The translations under genes were made by a program, and so were the position numbers. Shown one piece after another: positions 8,811-18,219 of a DNA stretch of 64,000 bases. This stretch comes from Phaeobacter gallaeciensis DSM 26640. Lineage in GTDB: Bacteria; Pseudomonadota; Alphaproteobacteria; Rhodobacterales; Rhodobacteraceae. Location of the stretch: the NCBI RefSeq assembly GCF_000511385.1, contig NC_023140.1:13877-77876 (forward strand). The letters run 5' to 3'. Every line of letters begins with the position of its first letter. Position 1 is the stretch's first letter. The notes under the pieces are model-generated. The model was not told where the DNA came from. It saw only the letters and a program-made list of their open reading frames with translations, and did no database searches.

Positions 8811-9659
8811 CTAGCCCGCAGTGCCGGTTTGGCCTGCAGCGATTGGTTCCGCAGCAGTCAGGGCGCGGATCTCCGCGAGGTCATTTTTCAGGGTCTGAAA
8901 CACATCATCGCCGAACCATTCCAGTGAGGCCTCGCAGGGACCGTCTTGCCACATCTCCCGCAGCAGGGCGCGGTAGTCATAGGCCCCTTCCATCAGCGGT
9001 ACCATGCCGGTCCGACAGCCTGCCGCGCTGTAGACATTCGCGGGGGCAAAGACGGGCAGTCGGGTACGGTCGGAGACGTTTTTCAGGTGATAATGCGCAA
9101 TTCTGGGCAACAGGGCCCGGCGCGCCGTCACCGGATCATCACCGCCTTCCCAGACGTGGAGCGCATCGAAGTTGATGGCCAATGCATCGTGGTCAGTGGC
9201 GTCAAGCAGCGCCGTTGTGGAGGCCAGCGTGTCGGCGAGCGTGCCGGGGTGGGTCTCCACCAGAAGGCGCAGGCCGTGATCAGCGGCGATAGCGCAGGCG
9301 TGACGCAGGGCGCGGGTGGTCTCTCGCCGTGCCCCTGCGGTGAGGGCAGCGCTGGCCTGCATGCCGGCAAAGGTGCGGATTTTGCCCGCGCCCCAGGTTT
9401 GCGCCAGCGCACACAGGGCACGGGTTCGGCGGGTCAGTTCCTGCTGGTCCTGCAGGGGCAGGTAGTCGCTGACCATCGGAATCGACAGCCCCTGTGCAGC
9501 CATCCATTGTGCGTTATGGATCGCCAGCGGTGACTGATTGCGGGCGTGAACACCCCAAAGCTCAATTCCCTGAAAGCCGGTATCCCGGGCCCAGAAGGCA
9601 ATGTCCTTCAGGTCGATCAGCTGATGGCGAAAGGAAATCGTGCAGAGCGAAATCTTCAT
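8811..9659 (-). CDS. asbF: 3-dehydroshikimate dehydratase AsbF
   Basis: The protein has 282 residues and is a TIM-barrel enzyme. The family converts 3-dehydroshikimate to 3,4-dihydroxybenzoate, the catechol of petrobactin. The N-terminus MKISLCTISFRHQLI and the segments IRTFAG, ETHPGTL, NFDALHVWE, HYHLKN and SLEWFG match Bacillus AsbF, and they supply the metal-binding Glu, Asp, His and Glu. It is the last gene of the asb operon, and its ATG overlaps the asbDE stop as ATGA, so translation is probably coupled. A general sugar isomerase of the same fold is the only alternative, and the context argues against it. Confidence 0.93.
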   Translation of the reverse strand: MKISLCTISFRHQLIDLKDIAFWARDTGFQGIELWGVHARNQSPLAIHNAQWMAAQGLSIPMVSDYLPLQDQQELTRRTRALCALAQTWGAGKIRTFAGMQASAALTAGARRETTRALRHACAIAADHGLRLLVETHPGTLADTLASTTALLDATDHDALAINFDALHVWEGGDDPVTARRALLPRIAHYHLKNVSDRTRLPVFAPANVYSAAGCRTGMVPLMEGAYDYRALLREMWQDGPCEASLEWFGDDVFQTLKNDLAEIRALTAAEPIAAGQTGTAG

Positions 9660-10975
9660 GCCGGTTCCCCTTTGAGCATGGTCCCCGTTTCAGGGCTTGA
9701 ATTGGGAGCGATGGATGCGGTCTGAGTCGCGCGGCACCAGGTCTGAAACTGCGCCTGAAGCGCGGCCTTGATGGTGATTTCCAGGACGTTCAACGCATCC
9801 AGAGCCGTAAGCAGATCAGGCAGCAGGGCGCGGTCACGGGTATGGGCCACTTTGGCGGCCAGGAAATGCAGGCTGCGGAATCCTTCACACAGAGCCTCGA
9901 CCTGATCGCAATGAGCATCAAACTCCGCAAAAGAGAGCCCCAGCGCGCGCCAGAAGAAGGCGAAAGCGTGTTCATAGGCATATTTGCGCAGAGACAGCAC
10001 TGGCAATTCGCGCAGGGCGATGTCCAGATCCGGTAGCGCCAGCGGCCGCTCGGGGTGGCCGTGATAGGTTATGATCTGGCACAGGGCGTCCGTCAGCGGA
10101 TTGTCGTCTGGACGGAAGGTTGCATTGAAATAGGCCACGAGGTCCTGAGGTTCGGGCGCGCGAGCGTGTGTGCTGTCGATGATATAGCCGCCCGCCACGC
10201 TGGGTTGCGCCATCGCCTTGAGGATGGCGGCACGCGGCAGCTCGCCCTGCCAGCGGTAATCTGGATCGTTCATATGCCAGATCTCGGGGTTGTCGGTCGG
10301 TTCAAGGATCACGAAATGTGGAAACGGGTCCTGATTATACTTTGTGTCCCGTTCCGGTAGGTGGAACATATCGAGCATCACCACCAACTGGCGATCACCT
10401 GAGGTGCTGTGGAGCAGCGTTTCGAAGTGGGCCAGATTGTCAGCCTTTGACTGGGTGTGATCGTACCACGGGCTGACGTTGATCTCATAGAGCCGGTTGA
10501 TCCAGTCGATATAGTGATCTTGGGTCATATTGGCGTCGTGATAGGCGAGATGCTGATGAGGGGTGATAGCGAAATCACTGTCCCATGTGCCAAAGTAGAA
10601 GGGCCGGAAATCCAGCCCCTCGTGACGCCGGATTGCGGCGCAAAGACAGCTGACAAAGCAATGTACGGTGATCTCGCTCGGGTCTTGATTGGCGGGCGCT
10701 GCCTGCGGTTCGGAGGATATCGCAGCGGACGGGCGGCCCATCAGCACGTGGATCAGATCGGCAACGGTTGCGAAATCCTCTTTGCGGAAATCACGCTCGG
10801 GTATGTCGATGCCATGATCGGTTTCCAGATGGACCAACAGGTTGATCAGCACCACGGAATCGATATGCAGATCGTCGTTGAGCATGGCCTCAGGGCCGAA
10901 TTGCGCCATATGCGGATTGGCCAATGGCCCTGCAAGGGTCTGCCGCATGGCGCTGAGCACGGTGTCGAAGGTCAT
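9656..10975 (-). CDS. asbDE: Fused aryl carrier protein and condensing enzyme, AsbD-AsbE
   Basis: The protein has 439 residues in two parts. Residues 1-80 are an acyl carrier domain with the phosphopantetheine Ser in LHIDSVVLINLL (Ser40). Residues 81-100 are an Ala/Pro/Gln-rich linker. Residues 101-439 match AsbE (DUF6005), with HCFVSCLCAAIRR, RPFYFGTWDSDF, LPERDTKYNQDPFPHFV and LRKYAYEHAFAFFWRAL. In Bacillus, AsbD carries the 3,4-dihydroxybenzoyl group loaded by AsbC, and separate AsbE transfers it to spermidine. Here carrier and transferase are one chain. The gene overlaps asbC upstream and asbF downstream by ATGA. A carrier-protein phosphopantetheinyl transferase is not in the window. Confidence 0.93.
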   Translation of the reverse strand: MTFDTVLSAMRQTLAGPLANPHMAQFGPEAMLNDDLHIDSVVLINLLVHLETDHGIDIPERDFRKEDFATVADLIHVLMGRPSAAISSEPQAAPANQDPSEITVHCFVSCLCAAIRRHEGLDFRPFYFGTWDSDFAITPHQHLAYHDANMTQDHYIDWINRLYEINVSPWYDHTQSKADNLAHFETLLHSTSGDRQLVVMLDMFHLPERDTKYNQDPFPHFVILEPTDNPEIWHMNDPDYRWQGELPRAAILKAMAQPSVAGGYIIDSTHARAPEPQDLVAYFNATFRPDDNPLTDALCQIITYHGHPERPLALPDLDIALRELPVLSLRKYAYEHAFAFFWRALGLSFAEFDAHCDQVEALCEGFRSLHFLAAKVAHTRDRALLPDLLTALDALNVLEITIKAALQAQFQTWCRATQTASIAPNSSPETGTMLKGEPA

Positions 10976-12276
10976 GCGGGCACCTGATTTTCTGGGCTTT
11001 GGTTTTCAGTTTCGGCATAGCCGCGGGCGATTTCGCGGCGGCTGATCTTGCCATTGACCTGACGCGGCAGGACGGGGAGGCGGTGCAGCAGGGCAGGTTT
11101 CTGGTGATCCGCCAGCAGATTGGCGCATTGGGTGCGCAGTTGCGCCTCGCTGACGGTGGCGCTGACAAATAGCAGCCCCACCCGGGCACCTGCCTGCGGA
11201 TCGGGCAGGCGAAAGGCGACGGCATCCTCAATCCCCGGCAGGCCCATGACCGCACGTTCGACATCCTGCGGATAGACGTTCAGCCCGGCTACGTTGATCA
11301 TATCATCCGCACGGGCGGTGAAGACCAGCCCACCATCGGCGGCGAGATAACCCAGGTCGCCGGTCTCGACCCAGTTGGCCCTGATGGCGTCCATGGGGGT
11401 TGGTTCCTCCGCCGCCAGTCGAACGCGAACCGGGCCGGGGGTGTCAGGCGCGCCTGCCTGCAGGTCGAGATGTGGCAACGGCTGTCCAACGTCGCAGGGC
11501 GCCTGCAGATCCTGATTGATGGCAATGCAACCCACTTCGGAGCAGCCATATTGCTGGAACAAATGTCGGGTGCGGGCGCGGATCAGCTGGAACCACGGAT
11601 CGGGTAGCACCGTGCCCGAGGTGACGGCGGCATTCAGCTTTGCGTCGCGCGGCAGCAGTTTGGCAAGTGTATGCAGCATTGCGGGCGATGTATAAAGCAC
11701 CGGGTTTGGCACTTCGCGCAGGCGGCGTAGGATGTATTTCGGGTTCACGGCGTCAATGATGACCGGCACATGATCGCGGTGCAGGGCTACCAGAACCCCC
11801 GGAATCAGCCCATAGGAATGGGTGACCGGACAGGCGATCACCGGCGTCATCTCAGCGGCGCTGGCAAAGAAGTTGGCGTAGTGGCTGACCTCTGTTGCGA
11901 TGCTGTCCCAGCTGCGGGTGATCACTTTGGCCGCGCCCGTGGTGCCCGAACTCATCTGCACCAGAACATCGGTACGGGGGTGTGCGCTGACGGTCTGGCT
12001 GGGCTGCAGGGGCAGCGGCTGTGGAACAAGATCGTCCTCCAGAAACCAATTGCATCCAGCTTTGGTCGCCATCTGTTTAGCGGCCTCTGCCGGGATATCG
12101 GCGTGGATCGGGAAAACGCCGGCCTTGTGGTTCTTCAGGTAGAGCAGGGTTGCGAGGCCGAGGCCGGTGTCGCGCATCCGCAGGGCGTAGCGGTGCTGCA
12201 GACCGTCGCCAAGCGCCGTTTGCAGTCGTGGGTGCAGGGCGGTGGGATCAAGGGGGGTGTCATTCAACACAAACAT
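10972..12276 (-). CDS. asbC: 3,4-dihydroxybenzoate-AMP ligase AsbC
   Basis: The protein has 434 residues and belongs to the acyl-adenylate-forming (ANL) superfamily. The phosphate-binding loop MSSGTTGAAKV is at about 108-118. Further motifs are QQYGCSEVG, TGDLGY, and NGKISRRE near the end with the catalytic Lys. It should activate 3,4-dihydroxybenzoate with ATP and load it on the carrier domain encoded by the next gene. At 434 residues it is shorter than most ANL ligases, as is Bacillus AsbC. It begins two bases after the asbB stop. Confidence 0.92.
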   Translation of the reverse strand: MFVLNDTPLDPTALHPRLQTALGDGLQHRYALRMRDTGLGLATLLYLKNHKAGVFPIHADIPAEAAKQMATKAGCNWFLEDDLVPQPLPLQPSQTVSAHPRTDVLVQMSSGTTGAAKVITRSWDSIATEVSHYANFFASAAEMTPVIACPVTHSYGLIPGVLVALHRDHVPVIIDAVNPKYILRRLREVPNPVLYTSPAMLHTLAKLLPRDAKLNAAVTSGTVLPDPWFQLIRARTRHLFQQYGCSEVGCIAINQDLQAPCDVGQPLPHLDLQAGAPDTPGPVRVRLAAEEPTPMDAIRANWVETGDLGYLAADGGLVFTARADDMINVAGLNVYPQDVERAVMGLPGIEDAVAFRLPDPQAGARVGLLFVSATVSEAQLRTQCANLLADHQKPALLHRLPVLPRQVNGKISRREIARGYAETENQSPENQVPA

Positions 12277-12278
12277 GG

Positions 12279-14039
12279 TCAGCTGTCCTTTGCAGTGGCC
12301 AGAGGGTTGTCGATCAGATGGCGATAGGCGCCGGTCCGGTCGGGGTCGATTTTGCGGGTGATCAGGCTTTCGGCATGGATCTGCGGCGCAAAGGGGGAGA
12401 GAGCGGCCATGCGCTGGACCTGTCCGTGGTCGGCGCCGTAGCGGTCCAGCCGTGCGCGCAGGCGCTGCCAGAAACAGGATTCAGGCAGGTCGAACTGGCG
12501 CTGCATGAGGTCCGACAGATCCGCAAGATTGAAGACAAACAGGGTGTCCATCACCAGCTCCCGGAGCCCGTCACCGCAGGCCAGCGCGTGGAACTGATCC
12601 AGCGGTGCGGTGGCAAAAACGGGGTCAATCTCTGCCAGATCCGGGCAAAGGTCCGGACGTGACAGCAGCGGCGCCACATATTCCACACCATCGTGGAAAT
12701 CTCGGGTGATGATGCCGGTGGGCCAGCCATTATCATGCTGCAAGATGAGGTTTTGGCCGTGGGCCTCCAGCCCGATGCCATGGGCCACCATCAGATGCCA
12801 GACTGGCAGCACTGCCGTCTCGATCAACTGAGCCAGCCAGCGGTCGCGGCCATGGGTCGCGATCCAGGGCGCGATCAGGGGTTGGCCGTCATCCTCGGTC
12901 AGGGAAAGTGCGTTGAAGGGCATCATCTGCGTATCCGGCAGGCCAAGCGCAGCCGGACTGCGCCGCCAGATCGCTGCCAGATGACCCTCCAGCGCTGTGC
13001 CGCGCCCGGCGATGATCCCGGCGTATTCTGGCAGCAAAGTCAGCGGGTAGTCGTGCTGCAGCAGCGGGTCGGCGGCAATCACCTTGGCCAGCCAGTCAGA
13101 TATCACCGGTGCAATGGCCACGGTTTCGGGGATCAGCGTGCGCAGGGACGAGGTGTTGCGCATCGCCAGTGCGGTTTTGACATGGGCGCGCTGCGGCTGG
13201 TCGGCGTTCATCAGCGTGCGGACCGATTGCGTGGCGCTGTAGTGATCACCGATTTCGCCAATCATCAGCAGCTGGCCATCCGATTGCCACGCAAGGATGA
13301 GCGGATCCTGCGCCAGCTGGCCCCATTGCCAAGGATGCACCGGCAGCAGGGCATAGCCTCGCGTCCCCAGATCAATGTCATGATTTGCAGCGATCCCTTG
13401 GATGCGGTTCCATTCTGGCTGTCCCAACTCGCGGGGCCAGAACTCATCATCAGGTAGGTTTTGCTGGATCAGATCAGGGTGGAACAGCAGCCCGATCAGG
13501 CGAAAGCGCTGGCCTGCTTCCGGCCCAAAGCGCAGATGATCGTCATCGCTGAAGCCGCTGCGAGCCTTGTAGCACGGATGGTAGGGGTGACCTTCGTGAA
13601 GGGCGCGCTCCATCTGCGCGACGCCCAGCTGGTGCCGCCGGATCAACCGGGGGATCTGCTGGTGGTTTAGGTCATCCAGTTCCGCGGTGCGCCGCAGATC
13701 GGTCCGCAGGCCCGCCAACGCAGCATCAGGGGCGTCGATCGACGAGAGCACATCCTCCAGATCGGCAGGTTGCCAGCTGTGATCGCGCGCGATTTCGATG
13801 CTGCCGGGCGCCAGCCGGTAGCGGCTGAAAGCGCCGCAGCGACCCTGCGCGCGAAACATTGCAGGGCCGAGATGCCAGCACAGCCTGCCGTCCTGCTCGG
13901 TGATCATCCTTGCGCAACCTTCGCTCAGCAGCGCTTCACAAAGCTGTCGCAGCACGCGCTGCATCGCAACGGTCGAGCCGTGGAGCGGGAGGGCAGCGTC
14001 CGGGGTGGTCGTCGGCGTGGCATAGTCAGGCAAAGACAT
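12279..14039 (-). CDS. asbB: NIS siderophore synthetase AsbB (IucA/IucC family)
   Basis: The protein has 586 residues from the ATG at 14037-14039. That start has GGAGG 9 bases upstream, whereas an upstream in-frame start lies deep in asbA. IucA/IucC enzymes join a citrate carboxyl to an amine using ATP. Family landmarks are NTSSLRTL, LPVHPWQWGQL near residue 235, and LEAHGQNLILQHD near 420. In petrobactin synthesis AsbB adds the second spermidine arm to the AsbA product. The gene overlaps the end of asbA by 14 bases. Assignment to AsbB rather than AsbA rests on order and size. Confidence 0.9.
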   Translation of the reverse strand: MSLPDYATPTTTPDAALPLHGSTVAMQRVLRQLCEALLSEGCARMITEQDGRLCWHLGPAMFRAQGRCGAFSRYRLAPGSIEIARDHSWQPADLEDVLSSIDAPDAALAGLRTDLRRTAELDDLNHQQIPRLIRRHQLGVAQMERALHEGHPYHPCYKARSGFSDDDHLRFGPEAGQRFRLIGLLFHPDLIQQNLPDDEFWPRELGQPEWNRIQGIAANHDIDLGTRGYALLPVHPWQWGQLAQDPLILAWQSDGQLLMIGEIGDHYSATQSVRTLMNADQPQRAHVKTALAMRNTSSLRTLIPETVAIAPVISDWLAKVIAADPLLQHDYPLTLLPEYAGIIAGRGTALEGHLAAIWRRSPAALGLPDTQMMPFNALSLTEDDGQPLIAPWIATHGRDRWLAQLIETAVLPVWHLMVAHGIGLEAHGQNLILQHDNGWPTGIITRDFHDGVEYVAPLLSRPDLCPDLAEIDPVFATAPLDQFHALACGDGLRELVMDTLFVFNLADLSDLMQRQFDLPESCFWQRLRARLDRYGADHGQVQRMAALSPFAPQIHAESLITRKIDPDRTGAYRHLIDNPLATAKDS

Positions 14040-15861
14040 CGGCAACCGCCTCCGTGGTTTGGGGTTGCAGCGCAGCAAGCGGGTTGGGCATATCGAGAAA
14101 AACCCCCTCCTGCGTCTCGGTTTGCAACTCGTCGAGATCATGCAAGCGGGTCAGCAAATTGGCTTTTGTCGCCAGTCTGGGGGCCTGCAACAGCTCGCTG
14201 ACCAATGCGCGGGCGGCGCCGGTCAACCGGGGCATCATCTGCTGCAGATGGTCCCGCAGCTGGAGCAGCAGAGCCTGTTCCGGCACCAGCCCATCACAGC
14301 CCATGCGCCAGATCACTGCAAAGATCTGATTGACCACAAGGTAGTAGGTCAGCCGCGCATTGATATGGCCGCGGCTGAACACCAGAGCGGGCACATTGGC
14401 GAGGCTCGGCTCGATCTCGCGCAGCTGGGTGAACGCGTCTTCGGTGATGAAATAACCCTGATTGTCACGATAGTATCCGCGTTGCGGCAGGCCTGTGGAA
14501 AGGTCCAGAAGTGCGTTCTGCTGATGCGCCTCCAGCGCGATGCCATGCCGGTCATAGAGCGTCAGAACCGGGGTCAGCATGCACGCGAGATAGGCCTTGA
14601 ACCAACGCGCTGCGGTTTGCCTGCGCGTGGTCCGGCTGCGAGTGGCAAGATCGCGGATCTGCGTGGCAAGCAGCGAGGCGCGCCCGGGGTGGGGATCAGC
14701 GGTGAGGGCCGCTAGCGTAAAGATCCCGTCCCCGGCCGTGCCCTGAAACGGATTGCGGCGGAAGATCACCTCAAACCCGCTTTCGCGGCCCTTTGGGTCG
14801 GTCACGGTCAGATAGGCGGGGTCGTCAATAATCTGAAACTGCGGCAGGCTGTCCGCGACGTTCAACTTGCGCAGCAGTCGGGCCATAGCGACGCCCTGCT
14901 GCAACTCGCTGGTGAGGGTGACGCGCAGCGAATTGGTCAGCCGCACGGGAACCGAGAATTTCAGCATCCATGGACAGTTTGCGGAAAAGACCGTCCGAAG
15001 AGAGGAACTGGGTGTGAAACGGGGGCCAGCAGGACCAAGGTCGCGCAGCTGACCGCTGGCGAGCAGAGCTTGCACCGTAGGGGTCAATAACAGCGCCTGC
15101 GCCTGCAACGGATGCGCCGGGATCAGCTGCTCATCGGGGCGCAGGGAGAGGTCATCCAGCAGGTTGTCTTTGAGGCCGGGAATTTCGTTCAGGATTTCTG
15201 AGATCGGTGCGACAACACTGTCGTGACGGATGATATCGGCCCGCGCGGCAAAGAGATGCAGCTGGAATTCACCGGCATACTCAGGGGCATAGGCAACCTG
15301 TTGCCAGTCTGTCAGGCCATCCCGGCTTTTGGGTGTGGGATGCAGCCAGTGGCCATAAACCAGCGATTGTTCGGCCTGATGAAACCCGGTGGGGCGGGCG
15401 GTGGTCGCTGTGTGGTGAAGGGCGGCTTCGATCTCGGCATTGCTGTTGAAAATGGCACGCAGAAACGCGGGGAGCTTGGCGGGATCCGTTGCCCCGGTGC
15501 GATGGAAACACTCCTGAGCGATCAGGCTAATCACTTGCGTCGGCGGGGCCGACTGCCAGTAGCGCTCACCGTTGAAGCGCAGCTGAGCGGTGCCGAATTT
15601 CAGCGGACCGGTCATCGAGATGTAGCGCAGGTGAAGGCGCAGCGTTGCTGGGGTATGCCCCAGCGCGATGTCGACCTGAGGGCGATGATCCGCGGATGAT
15701 GGCTTTCGGTCTCCGGGTAATGCGGGGCATTCCCGCAAGAAACCATTGACCAGCGCCTGAAGACTGGCGGCCAGCGCCGTCTCTGCAGCGATGGCACAAC
15801 CAGAAGTATCGGCCTGTGCCGATGTTGGCGCGGGGATAAGCGCGGGTTGATAGGCGATCAT
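14026..15861 (-). CDS. asbA: NIS siderophore synthetase AsbA (IucA/IucC family)
   Basis: I place the start at 15861, giving 611 residues, close to Bacillus AsbA (about 600). A longer in-frame reading to 15981 has no better ribosome site. Family landmarks are SSLRTVFSANCPWMLKFSVP, IPAHPLQAQALL near residue 245 and LEAHQQNALLD near 440. AsbA condenses one citrate carboxyl with spermidine as the first committed step. It is the first gene of the operon and carries the promoter. No iucB or iucD homologue is present, which argues against aerobactin. Confidence 0.9.
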   Translation of the reverse strand: MIAYQPALIPAPTSAQADTSGCAIAAETALAASLQALVNGFLRECPALPGDRKPSSADHRPQVDIALGHTPATLRLHLRYISMTGPLKFGTAQLRFNGERYWQSAPPTQVISLIAQECFHRTGATDPAKLPAFLRAIFNSNAEIEAALHHTATTARPTGFHQAEQSLVYGHWLHPTPKSRDGLTDWQQVAYAPEYAGEFQLHLFAARADIIRHDSVVAPISEILNEIPGLKDNLLDDLSLRPDEQLIPAHPLQAQALLLTPTVQALLASGQLRDLGPAGPRFTPSSSLRTVFSANCPWMLKFSVPVRLTNSLRVTLTSELQQGVAMARLLRKLNVADSLPQFQIIDDPAYLTVTDPKGRESGFEVIFRRNPFQGTAGDGIFTLAALTADPHPGRASLLATQIRDLATRSRTTRRQTAARWFKAYLACMLTPVLTLYDRHGIALEAHQQNALLDLSTGLPQRGYYRDNQGYFITEDAFTQLREIEPSLANVPALVFSRGHINARLTYYLVVNQIFAVIWRMGCDGLVPEQALLLQLRDHLQQMMPRLTGAARALVSELLQAPRLATKANLLTRLHDLDELQTETQEGVFLDMPNPLAALQPQTTEAVADVFA

Positions 15862-16161
15862 GGGTGTGGCCCCACAAGCCCGGCGGTCCCCGAAAACCGG
15901 GTAAGCCGGGTGGGGTGGTGTTGAATTTGGTGCATCTCTCACAGCGTTCCGCAGCCGTGCCAGACAGGGGCAAATGTCCACCAGGCATAGTGATCCCGGC
16001 AGGTGGCTCTGACTGGCGATTTGAAATGGGAACTAGCGAGATGCTGGCGGCTAAGCGGCGGTGAGGTCCCGACCGCATTGGCATGATGTCATGCGCGCTA
16101 ACTAGAAAATTCCAGCATGATTCAAAAGGTGTTTTATCGCTATAGGTGTATTCTTGCCGAA
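15862..16161 (-). promoter_or_regulatory. Upstream region of the asb operon
   Basis: The 363 bases between asbA and the receptor gene hold the receptor's terminator hairpin and the asb promoter. A perfect palindrome GCATGA-N2-TCATGC is at 16081-16094. Next to it at 16102-16115 is an imperfect inverted repeat CTAGAA-N2-TTCCAG. Either could be an operator for an iron regulator. Neither is a clear match to the classical Fur box, so the regulator is not assigned. No further gene is visible. Confidence 0.45.
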
Positions 16162-16192
16162 GCGGGCGCGCCCTTAGAAAAGGCGCGCCCGC
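16162..16192 (-). terminator. Hairpin after the TonB-dependent receptor gene
   Basis: A perfect 11-bp stem, GCGGGCGCGCC (16162-16172) and GGCGCGCCCGC (16182-16192), closes a 9-base loop. It lies 32 bases after the receptor stop. The T-run after it is only two bases, so termination may rely on the stem alone. Confidence 0.65.
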
Positions 16193-16224
16193 AGGTCAGG
16201 ATCATGGGCGATCAGGCCCGCGTC

Positions 16225-18219
16225 TCAGAAAGAGACATTGGCCACGAGCGAGACAGAACGGCCTGGCTCTTTGAGGGTCGGGAAGCCGGGATAGTCGCCG
16301 CCATAGGTGGCGCGGTCGGCGTATTGACGATCAAAGACGTTGTTGATCTCGGCACGGATCGTCACGTTGTCGTAGGCCGCCGGGCGGTATTCAGCGAAGA
16401 GGTTGAGCACCTCGTAACCTTCCAGCTTGGTTGTTGGGTCGACTTCGTTCAGCTGTTGGTCATAGCTGAAGGCAGCATCGACATGGCCGCCGACAACAAG
16501 GTTCCACTGTGGCAGCTCCTGCTGAACCTCCAGCGCGAGGACCTGACCAAGCGGAGCGCCTGAATCCAGCACATAGTAGCTGGAGGTTGCGGCGCCGTTC
16601 ACCTTAGTTTCGCTGTCGCTGAAGGTCAGACGGGCAAAGCCGCCATCCCAACCATAAGTCGCGCCAAGGTTGTAGCCCTTGCTTTCAAAATCGAAGTTGG
16701 TGACGGAAGGGCCCGCGAGGTCGCGGGTATCGTCGATCTTGGTCTGGAAGACCTCAGCGCCGAGGGTCCAATTGCCGCTCTGCCAGTCCGCGCCGACGAC
16801 CACATTGCTGGCGCGTCTGGGTTTCAGAGCTGAGTAATCCCAGTCGCGATAGAACAGGAAGTTGTCCTCAATCCCGATACCGCCAAAGACGTTGGAATAA
16901 CCTGCCCGCAACGACAGTGCATTATTGACGTCATAGACGATCGAGAGGTTGCCGCTCAGACCGGAGCTGTCCTGCTCATAGGGGCTGCCGCTTTGGCCAA
17001 AATCCTGCCCGGTGAAGGCATTCCAGTCATAACGCAGACCGGCGGAGACTTTGAGCCGGTCACTAGGTTGTAGGCGGGCCTGAGCAAAGACGCCAATGGT
17101 CTGGCTGGTCTCGGAGGGGCGGTTGGTGCCCCAGAAGTCACCGCTGGCGGAGCTTTTCTGATCCTGAAAATCGATCCCGGCCGTGATGGTGTCGCTCTCC
17201 GACAGGTGGAAGCGGTTCTGGAATGTGGCGGAATAGGTCCGGGTGACACCCACGCTGGTTTCGGTGGTGCCGATGCTGCCGATCTCATTCTCGGAAAAGC
17301 CGATGGTGGCCGAGGGATCCCAGTTGCCGCCGCCGTTCACATTCTCATAGCGCAGCGAATAGACGGTACGTTTGGTGTCGTAGACCGTGCCGAGCGGATT
17401 GAAGGGTGCTGTGCCGAAGTTTGCGCGACGGTTGCGCAGAGCGGTGTCTTGCATCTGCTGGCCGGAGAATTCGAACCGGTGCCCGGTGTCGCTTTCATAG
17501 GCCAGTTTCAGCAAGCCTGCGGTCAGGTCGCTGCGGGTGCCGCTGACGACATTGCCAGCACCATCGGTGTAGTCGTCGCCAGTCATGCGCTTGCCATAAA
17601 GCAGGATCTCAAAGCCGTTGGACTGCCCTGCCAGCGTCAGCGAGGTGCCGAAGGTATCGCCATTTTCGCCGTAGCTGAGGCGTGTTTTGCCGCCAATGGC
17701 CTGTCCTTCGGTCAGGATATCTTCGGCATCGATGGTTTCCATCACGACCCGGCCAGCAAGCGCACCGGGACCTGCATCGGCGGGGGCCACACCGGGGTCA
17801 ACCCGAACGGATTTCATCAGACCGGGGTCAAAGGCATTGGCGCTGGCGTGGTGGAACACGCGGTTGTTCTGGCTGACGCCGTCCACCTGAATGGCCAGTT
17901 TCAGCATGTCGATCCCGTTGACGTAGATTTTCTGTGCGACGGGAATGGCGCCACCAACCGAAACGGATGCGATGCCCGCAAACAGATCCTTAAGATCACC
18001 CATCGCGGCGCGCTCGATTTCGGCATCTGCGACATAGACGGCGGTGGCGCGGTCTGCGGCATCACCATCGGCGTCGCGCTGCTTCACGATGATCGGGTCC
18101 AGCGACAGGACGCCATCGTCCTCTGCGTGGCCTTTGGTTGCGGAAAACACCGTCAGGGCCGTGCTGCACAGCAGACCGGTCAGGAGGATGGATGATTTTT
18201 GTGCTGTGGTATGTGCCAT
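16225..18219 (-). CDS. TonB-dependent siderophore receptor
   Basis: The protein has 664 residues. A signal peptide ends near GHA-ED (about residue 32). A TonB-box-like LDPIIV follows, then a plug domain to about 165 (DLKDLFAGIASVSVGG, VRVDPGVAPADAGPGALAG) and a 22-strand type barrel ending in a C-terminal Phe (VSLVANVSF), the usual outer-membrane insertion signal. It should import the ferric siderophore across the outer membrane. It lies directly upstream of asbA on the same strand and is divergent from the ABC importer, so it is most likely the receptor for the petrobactin-type siderophore. A haem or vitamin B12 role is less likely in this setting. Confidence 0.9.
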   Translation of the reverse strand: MAHTTAQKSSILLTGLLCSTALTVFSATKGHAEDDGVLSLDPIIVKQRDADGDAADRATAVYVADAEIERAAMGDLKDLFAGIASVSVGGAIPVAQKIYVNGIDMLKLAIQVDGVSQNNRVFHHASANAFDPGLMKSVRVDPGVAPADAGPGALAGRVVMETIDAEDILTEGQAIGGKTRLSYGENGDTFGTSLTLAGQSNGFEILLYGKRMTGDDYTDGAGNVVSGTRSDLTAGLLKLAYESDTGHRFEFSGQQMQDTALRNRRANFGTAPFNPLGTVYDTKRTVYSLRYENVNGGGNWDPSATIGFSENEIGSIGTTETSVGVTRTYSATFQNRFHLSESDTITAGIDFQDQKSSASGDFWGTNRPSETSQTIGVFAQARLQPSDRLKVSAGLRYDWNAFTGQDFGQSGSPYEQDSSGLSGNLSIVYDVNNALSLRAGYSNVFGGIGIEDNFLFYRDWDYSALKPRRASNVVVGADWQSGNWTLGAEVFQTKIDDTRDLAGPSVTNFDFESKGYNLGATYGWDGGFARLTFSDSETKVNGAATSSYYVLDSGAPLGQVLALEVQQELPQWNLVVGGHVDAAFSYDQQLNEVDPTTKLEGYEVLNLFAEYRPAAYDNVTIRAEINNVFDRQYADRATYGGDYPGFPTLKEPGRSVSLVANVSF

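Noticed and set aside
12279..15861. Aerobactin-type operon (two IucA/IucC genes)
   Set aside because: No iucB acetyltransferase or iucD hydroxylase is present, while the dehydratase, aryl ligase and AsbE-like genes fit petrobactin.
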